From Blastocatellia bacterium (lineage in GTDB: Bacteria; Acidobacteriota; Blastocatellia; Chloracidobacteriales; JADJPF01): 6,264 nt of DNA. The position numbers and the translations under genes were made by a program. The DNA lies in contig JAHFUF010000324.1 of NCBI GenBank assembly GCA_023265235.1, positions 1 through 6,264 on the forward strand, in the 5' to 3' direction. The notes below the pieces were generated by a model. That model was not told the origin of the DNA and made no database searches. It worked only from the letters and a program-made list of their open reading frames with translations. Numbering within the stretch: position 1 is the stretch's first letter; each line of letters begins with the position of its first letter. Positions 1-6,264 of this stretch are shown one piece after another.

Positions 1-1260
1 AATACGTGTTACTCCACTCATACCTGGACGTAAAAGCTGTTTAGCATTATTAATTTTAACTTCACAGTTATATGTACGCAGGCTATTTTCTGGCGTTATT
101 ATGGCTTCAGTACTAATATAGCTAACAGTACCAGTAAAAACTTGATCCACTGATGAGCGAATACGAATACGTACTGTGCTACCTAAGCGTACTTGCGTAA
201 TATCTCGTTCAGAAACTGCTACTACTGCTCGAAGTTCTGATATATCGGCAATACGGCAAAATTCACTGCCACGCTCTAAATATTGGCCTAGTTTTTTTTC
301 AAGGTCTTGGCCTAGTACTAAGCCTCCTTGCAAGGCTTTGATAGTTAATGAGTTTTTCTTTTTTTGTAATAAAGCTAGTTCATCGTTACTAGAGGCAATT
401 TCGTTGTTAATTGATGCCGTTTCTGCCTCAAAAGCTTTTAATTTATACAATGTAGCTTGTAACACTTCTTGAGTAACTTCTTTTTCTGTTATGGCTGTTT
501 TTACTTTACGCTTGTGAATCATCTCAGCAGCACGCAAACGATCTTCAGCAGCACGTCGATTTAAGATTGTAATTTGGTAACGACTTGTTGATTCATCAAC
601 TTGCGCTTGTGAAATCAAACCTTGTTGGAATAAGTACTCATAGCGATTTTTTTCTAATAACTGAATTTTTTCTTCACTTTGTTTGGTTTGAATCTGAGCA
701 CTTAACTCAAGTAGTTCTGGAGGATATTCTGTAACTACTTCACTGTTGCTTTTGTATTTTTTTATTGCATCTTCTTCAACAACTAGTTCTTGAGCTTCAT
801 GCTGGCGCTGTTGGTTGTAACTTTTAGCTTGTTCAACATTAGCTTTTTGTTCTGCATATTGGCTTTGTAATCCAACTAAACGACTTTGTGCTTGTTTTAC
901 CTCTGCACTAAGTTTTACTAGCTGTTTTTCCATGTCTAGATCCTGACAAACACCTAAAATTGTGTCAGCCGCAACCCAGTCACCATCTTTAACTCTGATT
1001 TCTCTAAGGATTCCGCTTTCTTGTGCAGAAGCAACAAGAAACCTATCTTTCTCAGGTAATAGTATACAATCACTTGTTACTGTTACCTCCCAATTAGAAA
1101 AAGCAGCAAGTAGCAAAATAAACACTAACATCCCCCAATAGAAGTGTTTAGATGGCTTAGCCCATTTCATTACAAATGTTTTCTCAGTAGCAGCCGACTT
1201 AGTGACTACATTTGTAGGTTGTGAAACATTAGTTGTATTAGCTAACCCGTTCTCTGACAT
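1..1260 (-). CDS. HlyD/AcrA-family membrane fusion protein (periplasmic adaptor), C-terminus cut by window edge
   Basis: The reading frame is open from an ATG at 1260 to the left edge, giving 420 residues without a stop. An in-frame TAA two codons upstream makes this ATG the earliest start. Layout: cytoplasmic N-terminus (about 1-39), one membrane helix (about 40-57, hydrophobic core MLVFILLLAAF), first lipoyl-like half (about 60-106, with ESGILREIRVKDGDWV), a long Gln/Glu/Lys-rich helical hairpin (about 107-300), second lipoyl-like half (about 301-340) and the start of the beta-barrel (about 341-420). At the hairpin tip, R206, L210 and S217 match the spacing of the AcrA-type RLS motif that contacts TolC-like channels. 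The family links an inner-membrane pump to an outer-membrane channel. Lying 20 nt after lanM, it probably serves export of the modified peptide. The pump is not in the window; an ABC transporter or an M50-type membrane protein is possible. The family call is secure; the cargo is inferred. Confidence 0.9.
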   Translation of the reverse strand, partial: MSENGLANTTNVSQPTNVVTKSAATEKTFVMKWAKPSKHFYWGMLVFILLLAAFSNWEVTVTSDCILLPEKDRFLVASAQESGILREIRVKDGDWVAADTILGVCQDLDMEKQLVKLSAEVKQAQSRLVGLQSQYAEQKANVEQAKSYNQQRQHEAQELVVEEDAIKKYKSNSEVVTEYPPELLELSAQIQTKQSEEKIQLLEKNRYEYLFQQGLISQAQVDESTSRYQITILNRRAAEDRLRAAEMIHKRKVKTAITEKEVTQEVLQATLYKLKAFEAETASINNEIASSNDELALLQKKKNSLTIKALQGGLVLGQDLEKKLGQYLERGSEFCRIADISELRAVVAVSERDITQVRLGSTVRIRIRSSVDQVFTGTVSYISTEAIITPENSLRTYNCEVKINNAKQLLRPGMSGVTRI

Positions 1261-1266
1261 TATTTA

Positions 1267-1269
1267 TCC
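1267..1269 (-). promoter_or_regulatory. Ribosome binding site of the membrane fusion protein gene
   Basis: On the minus strand a short GGA (within TGGAT) lies 6 nt before the ATG at 1260. It is only a partial Shine-Dalgarno match, but spacing is normal and lanM has an almost identical arrangement. With only 20 nt between the lanM stop and this start, translational coupling is plausible. Confidence 0.45.
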
Positions 1270-1280
1270 ATTGTTGACAA

Positions 1281-4200
1281 TTATAGTTTTGGAGGTGCTA
1301 AACAAAGAACAGAAGGAACAACATTAGGCTCTGCTAATCGTAACAACTCATAACCAATACCTGCAATTCCAACCATTAATCCTGGGGATTCAACACTAAA
1401 AGGAGTACCACACAACCACCCATGTTTATCTATGCTCTCAAGAATAACCGAAGCTATATTTTGTGGTTCTAAGTTATGAGCAGGTAGTTTTTCACTAGCT
1501 TGTAGCAGAAAATCAAGATTACCAAGATCGCCATGACAAAGCGAATGATTATTGCTAAACCCATTGTTAGCAACTGTTTTTATTGCAGTATCAATTTCTT
1601 GCTCAACTAGGACATCATTCCTAAGATAATCTAGAGAACATAACCGGGCTATTCCTATTCCTGTAGCACCATGACACCAAGTTATTCTAAACCTCTCATC
1701 AGTATCTTCTCTGTTAATATCTGGCCAATTGCCCATTTGGGGAGAAAAGAAACTGCGTTCATAATCGAGTGCTTCTAGTGCTACATTGGTAAAACTGGCA
1801 TCTTTTGTAAGATTAGAGAGTTCTAGTAGTGACCAAGCAATACCAGCAACTCCATGAGACATTCCTAGAGGTGGTTTTTTTCCTAGACCTGTAATCCAAC
1901 CTTTTCCTTGTGGGGTTGTTTGAATATTAGCGATAAGATGGTTTCCACATTGTGTTGCAATATTGATTATTTGTTGGGATTGTTCAGGGCTAGTAAACCT
2001 ATGGAGGTTTATTAAACTGATAATAGCCCCTGCTGCACCATAAATAAGGTCAAAGCTTTTGTCTTTCTCTATCAAAGAAGGAATTAAATTAGCAATTTCT
2101 AGTGATTCGTTTAATAATGCAGGCTCATTCCATAGCCTAGCTAAGTGTGTCAGCGTATGGATAAGACCTCCACAGCCACCAAATCCTCCTATTGTTTTTA
2201 AGACACCTTTCTTTTGTTGTTTTGTTTGATATCTTATGTTTTCTAATGCTTCTTGTGCTAACTCACTGTAACAAGACTGTTTAGTAATATATCCAAGGTA
2301 AGCTAAAAATAGCCCAATTCCTGATAATCCATCATATAAATCTAGTTTTGATGGAGAAATATAATAATGTTCTAAGTTGTTAACTTGTAATCCTATCCAA
2401 GCTGCTTTACCTTGATTTTTTATAGATAGTTTTGCTAGGTAGTCTCCAATTGCAGAAGCAGTTTTAATAAGCTGTTTTTGATCAAGAGCCTTATTATTAG
2501 GGGTATACTGATAAGTTTTAGGCTTAATGTTTTGTGTGTCCTCAAATAAGCTGACAAAAGAAGCACGGATAAACCATATTTGTTTGGCAAGATCTTCTTC
2601 ACTAAGCTTCTGTAGTCGAGTTTTAACATAGTCCATAGCGGTTCTAGAAAAGAAATTACTAACACATTTATTATCATCACTCCATAAATCATTTGAACCG
2701 GGGCGGGCAATAAAACGAGGGATAAAGCCACTTAACAAAGACTCTCGCTCACTAGCAATTACTTTTAATAAAAATGGTTGTGCTTCTGTTGTTTTCCATA
2801 AATGATCATAAAGCCATTCACAAGCAATGGCATTTCTCAACATATTAGGATTAGAGCTTTCACTCAGTAGTATTCCATATTCTCTGGTAGGGCGAAGTAT
2901 TATTCTTACTTCATCATTAGCAAAACGAGCTATTAATCCATCTGCTGATGTTAGTTTTGTAGCATTTTTTTGCAATAACTGATAAACCTCAGTAAAACCC
3001 AAGGTTATTGTTTCAATATAATCTAGTACGGCCACATCACTACCATTAAGCTTAGGTCGATGAGTGCTTTCTTCTTGGTATGTAAGCTGTTTGCGTATAA
3101 TGTGTATTTCATCTGTTCCAGCTGCTTCTAAATAAGGTAATGGATAAGGGGTTAGTTGTCCTGATAATCCTGCCAGTCCACTAAAATCTATACCTTCATT
3201 ATCAGCATTACCAAAAATCCGCATTGGTAATAGCCCTATTCTCAGTACAGAATCTTGTAGCTTTTTAACCACTTCATTATCAGAATGGTCTTCAGTTGGT
3301 TGACAAAAAAGTGTTTCTAAATCAACCAATATAGGGTGTTCGCCTGAGGCAATTAGGTTTTCACTATGAAAATCTACTCCATATAATGTATAGAGTAATG
3401 CTAGATACCCACCTTGACGGTAATAAAACCGCTCGATTTCAGCCTCTAGGTTACAACTTTGGCTAGTAACAAACTCCATCCATCCATAACTACCACAATC
3501 TAGGACTTTTAGTGTGCGAAATGCTACTGTTGTCCCATTATCATTAAGCCAGTTGAGTAATTGTTGAAAATGCAGATCCATAGACAAAGAACGTGGTTTA
3601 TAAAGTAGCTTAAACCCAGAGCTAAACCTTAGGGTTATTACTTGTCCGTTTTTATGAGTATCTCCTACGCTGTTTCCTTTATCAAAAACAATGATTCCAG
3701 GATCTTTTCCTGGTGTGAATGTATTTTGTATTTTTTCCCAATCTTTACAAAGCCTTTCAAGGGTTTCTATACTAAACACAGTCCAAGTATTTATCATTGT
3801 TACTAATCGTCTAGCTAGTACAGGATATTCTTGTAAGAAACCAAGTGCTACATCTCTTTGGCGCATATAAACCAAAAAGTACTCATACCTTTGTTGGGGC
3901 GTATCACCTTTAAGAATTCCTTTCTCACGAGCTTCACCACACTTTTTTATCATTATTTGCATTAATTCCATTAATAGCTCTGGTAAAAGGTTGGTTAGAA
4001 GCACATCTCTTATTGTGTTTGGATCAAAAGGTAGGTGGGGATAGTCATTAGCAAGGTTATTAATTACCTTATTTAGCGGCTCGCAACCTTCGCTAATAAG
4101 CGGCTTAATCATATCTAGAAAACCTATTACGCTTTCATCTTGAATTAGCTTTGGTAATGTTACAGGAGTTAGTATTTTTCCTTCACTTTGATTAGCAAAA

Positions 4201-4526
4201 GCACTAAAAATCATCTTTAGCCAATCAGGGGTGTCTTGCCCAGAGGTATCAGGGGTATCTTCGTAGCGTTGTTTTAGAATCTCAACTGGTTGACCTAATA
4301 CATAAAGCAGTTCTTTTTCTGTTATGGCTTCCATTGTTAGCCATTGGGCAAAAATACTATCCTTTTTAAGTGGTGAATTTGCTCGCCATTTCTTTAACCG
4401 TTCCTGTGCAAGTTCAAGGTTATAAATATTTTCTAACTCAGCTTGCCAAGAAAGGGATTTGTGAAGCAAGCTAACGCGCTCCTTTAATGTAAGAGCGCGA
4501 TACCAATCTGGTGATATAGTTGACAT
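1281..4526 (-). CDS. lanM: Class II lanthipeptide synthetase LanM (bifunctional dehydratase-cyclase)
   Basis: Complete 1081-residue gene, ATG to TAA, with an in-frame TAA two codons before the ATG. LanM enzymes phosphorylate and eliminate Ser/Thr of a precursor peptide, then add Cys thiols to form (methyl)lanthionine rings. The N-terminal two thirds is the DUF4135 dehydratase. It has K310 in YKPRS, D385/H387/N390 in GVDFHSENL, D402/E404 in VDLETLF, and RPTREY at 545-550; the spacing agrees with the kinase-like active site of CylM. Residues about 680-1075 form the LanC-like cyclase with seven glycine-rich repeat motifs (near 733, 783, 830, 892, 953, 999, 1053). Predicted zinc ligands are C951, C997 and H998, and H891 in GMSHG is the probable acid/base. 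All key residues are present, so the enzyme should be active. It lies between the peptidase and the fusion protein, and no substrate gene is visible. Slightly longer than well-known LanMs (about 900-1000 residues). Confidence 0.97.
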   Translation of the reverse strand: MSTISPDWYRALTLKERVSLLHKSLSWQAELENIYNLELAQERLKKWRANSPLKKDSIFAQWLTMEAITEKELLYVLGQPVEILKQRYEDTPDTSGQDTPDWLKMIFSAFANQSEGKILTPVTLPKLIQDESVIGFLDMIKPLISEGCEPLNKVINNLANDYPHLPFDPNTIRDVLLTNLLPELLMELMQIMIKKCGEAREKGILKGDTPQQRYEYFLVYMRQRDVALGFLQEYPVLARRLVTMINTWTVFSIETLERLCKDWEKIQNTFTPGKDPGIIVFDKGNSVGDTHKNGQVITLRFSSGFKLLYKPRSLSMDLHFQQLLNWLNDNGTTVAFRTLKVLDCGSYGWMEFVTSQSCNLEAEIERFYYRQGGYLALLYTLYGVDFHSENLIASGEHPILVDLETLFCQPTEDHSDNEVVKKLQDSVLRIGLLPMRIFGNADNEGIDFSGLAGLSGQLTPYPLPYLEAAGTDEIHIIRKQLTYQEESTHRPKLNGSDVAVLDYIETITLGFTEVYQLLQKNATKLTSADGLIARFANDEVRIILRPTREYGILLSESSNPNMLRNAIACEWLYDHLWKTTEAQPFLLKVIASERESLLSGFIPRFIARPGSNDLWSDDNKCVSNFFSRTAMDYVKTRLQKLSEEDLAKQIWFIRASFVSLFEDTQNIKPKTYQYTPNNKALDQKQLIKTASAIGDYLAKLSIKNQGKAAWIGLQVNNLEHYYISPSKLDLYDGLSGIGLFLAYLGYITKQSCYSELAQEALENIRYQTKQQKKGVLKTIGGFGGCGGLIHTLTHLARLWNEPALLNESLEIANLIPSLIEKDKSFDLIYGAAGAIISLINLHRFTSPEQSQQIINIATQCGNHLIANIQTTPQGKGWITGLGKKPPLGMSHGVAGIAWSLLELSNLTKDASFTNVALEALDYERSFFSPQMGNWPDINREDTDERFRITWCHGATGIGIARLCSLDYLRNDVLVEQEIDTAIKTVANNGFSNNHSLCHGDLGNLDFLLQASEKLPAHNLEPQNIASVILESIDKHGWLCGTPFSVESPGLMVGIAGIGYELLRLAEPNVVPSVLCLAPPKL

Positions 4527-4533
4527 TTTTTAA

Positions 4534-4536
4534 TCC
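4534..4536 (-). promoter_or_regulatory. Ribosome binding site of lanM
   Basis: On the minus strand a GGA (within TTTGGATT) lies 7 nt before the lanM ATG at 4526. The match is short but well spaced. It supports the chosen start, as no other in-frame start exists upstream before a stop codon. Confidence 0.45.
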
Positions 4537-4542
4537 AAATCT

Positions 4543-4579
4543 ATAAAAACTTTACTGTAGCGGGACAAATAGTTTTTAT
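4543..4579. repeat. 9-bp perfect inverted repeat in the peptidase-lanM gap
   Basis: The arm ATAAAAACT at 4543-4551 is exactly complementary to AGTTTTTAT at 4571-4579, with a 19-nt spacer holding the only GC-rich patch of the gap. The arm nearer the peptidase covers its TAA stop codon. In the transcribed RNA it would form an A/U-rich hairpin ending in a run of five U inside its own 3' arm. It has no GC-rich stem and no separate U-tract, so it is at best a weak terminator, attenuator or processing site. Chance in AT-rich DNA is possible. The repeat is seen directly; its function is speculation. Confidence 0.4.
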
Positions 4580-6264
4580 TGTTGGGCTTTTTGGGCTGTA
4601 GGGACATGCTTTTTTAAGAAATTAGCAATATTTTTCATTGCATCAATTTCATTTTCTATACGAGAAAACCCATGTCCTTCATTTTCATATACTTTTAGTT
4701 CTGCAACACCACCTCGTTTTTTTATTTCATTAGTCATTTGCTCAGCTTCTGATTTTGGGCACCTAGGATCTTTACCACCAGCCAAAATCAGCATTGGAGC
4801 TTTTATATTTTCTGTAAAATAAATAGGCGAACGATCTTTCCATAAAGCTTTATTAGCCACAGGATCACCCATAATGGTTAATAGATACTCTCGTGTTGAA
4901 GGATCTGCGTTTTCAATTTCTGTAAACCAATTAACAAAAGGAATTATTGCTACTCCTGCTGCCCAATTTTCTGGTGACTTAGTTAACGCCATAGTGGTTA
5001 AATAGCCGCCATAGCTACCACCCATAACTGCTAATTTTTTTGGATCAACATAGCCGGTTTTTTTCAGCCATTCACCCGCAGCTATTACATCTTTTAGATC
5101 ATTACCTCCAGCATCAAGTTTATTTGCACTCGTAAACTCACTACCATAACCTGTTGAACCACGATAATTAGGAATGATTACCACATATCCTTGATTAACT
5201 ATATACTGAATAATAGGGTTAAACCAATTTACAGACTGTGTTGATGGCCCGCCATGTACCCAAACAACAGCAGGATTTTGTTTGTCGCGCTTAAGGTTAT
5301 ATGGAATATAGACAAATGCTGAGATCTGCCATTTTCCATCAGTGCTAGGATATTGAATTACAAAAGGTTGTACTAAATCTTCTCCTTTTACTGCTCCTAC
5401 TAATGACTGTGTTACACGATAAAAACGCTGTTCCTTTGTTAAATATACCCAAACATTTTTAGGTGAATCAGGGCCATTATGAAAAAAAAGCAACTTTGAA
5501 CCATCTTTAGTAAATGTAGTGTCAGCCGCTCCTAAAGTGTTTACTCCTTTACTTATAGGCAAAATCTCTGATTTTTTCTTATCAATATCGTATAAAAAGA
5601 TTTCCTTATTGCCATTGACATTTGCTACCCAAGTCACAGTTTTACCATCAGGAGAAAATCCACCAGCTTCAGTTTGTGATTTATCTTGAGTTAGCCATTC
5701 GATTTTTTTAGAGGCAATATCAAGTAAAGCAACATTATCATATTGATTTGCTGCATTAGAAGTAATCAAGAGTTTACCTCCATCTGGTGACCAAGCTTTA
5801 GCAGTATAAAGCTTGTCTGTCATATCTGGAGTAAGCTTAGTAGTTTTTCCTGTAGCTAGTTCAACAGTAAAAATATTTGAACTACTCCCATCAGCATTAA
5901 ATTGTGTGTAGGCAATGTGTTTGCCATCTGCTGACCAAATAGGGTTACCATTAGTAAGTTCATCAGGTGTATTTGATGTTAATTTTTGTACTTTATGTCC
6001 AACAATATCCATTACATATATCTCATAAGAAGAAGCGTCTTTTTCTCTTACTTGATAAGTTAACTTACTAGCATCAGGTGACCAAGAAGGAAATTCTTCA
6101 GAAATATCAGGGCTATTTGTAAGGTTTATTACTTCACCATTTAATGGTGAAACTAAAAAAATATCCCATTGTTCATTACCATCATAATCAGAAACATAAG
6201 CTATCCAGTTACCATCTCCAGACCAAGTTAGATATGCCTGTTGCTGCTCGCTAATAGTAAGTTG
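4576..6264 (-). CDS. S9-family serine peptidase (acylaminoacyl-peptidase/prolyl-oligopeptidase fold), N-terminus beyond window
   Basis: The frame stays open from the TAA at 4576-4578 to the right edge, giving 562 visible residues. The internal Met at 6012 is not the start, since the preceding 84 codons continue the propeller. Residues about 1-300 hold at least six TolB/WD40-like blade motifs (WSGDG 14, WSPDA 61, WSADG 110, WSPDG 158, FSPDG 203, FTKDG 251) at a regular 45-49 residue spacing. One blade and any signal peptide are probably off the edge. An alpha/beta-hydrolase domain follows: oxyanion-hole HGGP at 337-340, YRGSTGYG near 367-374, nucleophile S417 in GGSYGG, D499 in GGKDPRCP and H531 in EGHGF. 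The triad is intact. Family members remove short N-terminal pieces from peptides, the propeller limiting substrate size. Its place 49 nt before lanM suggests a role in peptide maturation, but a housekeeping peptidase that is simply adjacent is equally possible. Cell location cannot be judged without the N-terminus. Confidence 0.93.
   Translation of the reverse strand, partial: QLTISEQQQAYLTWSGDGNWIAYVSDYDGNEQWDIFLVSPLNGEVINLTNSPDISEEFPSWSPDASKLTYQVREKDASSYEIYVMDIVGHKVQKLTSNTPDELTNGNPIWSADGKHIAYTQFNADGSSSNIFTVELATGKTTKLTPDMTDKLYTAKAWSPDGGKLLITSNAANQYDNVALLDIASKKIEWLTQDKSQTEAGGFSPDGKTVTWVANVNGNKEIFLYDIDKKKSEILPISKGVNTLGAADTTFTKDGSKLLFFHNGPDSPKNVWVYLTKEQRFYRVTQSLVGAVKGEDLVQPFVIQYPSTDGKWQISAFVYIPYNLKRDKQNPAVVWVHGGPSTQSVNWFNPIIQYIVNQGYVVIIPNYRGSTGYGSEFTSANKLDAGGNDLKDVIAAGEWLKKTGYVDPKKLAVMGGSYGGYLTTMALTKSPENWAAGVAIIPFVNWFTEIENADPSTREYLLTIMGDPVANKALWKDRSPIYFTENIKAPMLILAGGKDPRCPKSEAEQMTNEIKKRGGVAELKVYENEGHGFSRIENEIDAMKNIANFLKKHVPTAQKAQQ

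Noticed and set aside
176..472. Plus-strand 98-codon ORF rich in Ser, Thr and Cys, superficially like a lanthipeptide precursor
   Set aside because: It lies wholly antisense to the well-supported fusion protein coding frame (hairpin tail through second lipoyl-like half and early barrel). Its composition follows from the opposite strand, and it has no leader-like region or ring-rich C-terminal core.
1258..1271. Three-codon ORF (ATG GAT AAA TAA) whose stop overlaps the fusion protein start
   Set aside because: It is too short to interpret and has no binding site of its own. The overlap is most simply a by-product of the GGA-containing ribosome binding site and AT-rich spacer.
2435..2731. Minus-strand 98-codon ORF inside lanM in another frame, hydrophobic and Leu-rich
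   Set aside because: It overlaps the conserved lanM reading frame, is explained by AT-rich out-of-frame reading, and shows no recognisable domain.
4540..4568. Possible promoter for lanM: minus-strand TTGTCC (4563-4568), 17-nt spacer, TATAGA (4540-4545)
   Set aside because: Each box matches only 4 of 6 consensus bases. The expected transcript start near 4533 would fall at the ribosome binding site and leave almost no leader. Chance matches are common in AT-rich DNA.
5926..6012. Met codon at 6012 as the start of the S9 peptidase
   Set aside because: The same frame continues upstream to the window edge with two further propeller blade motifs (WSGDG and WSPDA), so this Met is internal.

Overview
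The window is AT-rich and reads as a single minus-strand block of three genes running right to left. First is an S9 (prolyl-oligopeptidase fold) serine peptidase, whose N-terminus lies off the right edge. Next is a complete 1081-residue class II lanthipeptide synthetase (LanM). Last is a HlyD/AcrA-type membrane fusion protein, whose C-terminus lies off the left edge. Gaps are 49 and 20 nt, both internal genes start with ATG behind a short GGA-type ribosome binding site, and no strong terminator separates them. Co-transcription is therefore likely. Coding density is close to 100%, and no stretch over 300 bases lacks a gene.

Taken together this looks like part of a lanthipeptide (RiPP) biosynthesis and export locus. 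LanM would dehydrate Ser/Thr and close the thioether rings on a precursor peptide. The fusion protein would connect an inner-membrane exporter to an outer-membrane channel. The S9 peptidase could trim the leader or the modified peptide, but this is inferred from position only. No precursor (LanA), transporter ATPase, immunity gene or regulator is visible. The precursor must lie outside the window or be unlinked.

The host is most likely a low-GC, two-membrane bacterium. The fusion protein carries the R-x3-L-x6-S tip pattern associated with TolC-type partners. S9 peptidases with TolB-like propellers and adaptors of this type are common in Acidobacteriota, cyanobacteria and related lineages, but the sequence does not fix the phylum.

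The most interesting points are the S9 peptidase next to a class II synthetase, the TolC-docking motif in a lanthipeptide locus, the missing precursor, and a perfect 9-bp inverted repeat over the peptidase stop codon in the peptidase-lanM gap.
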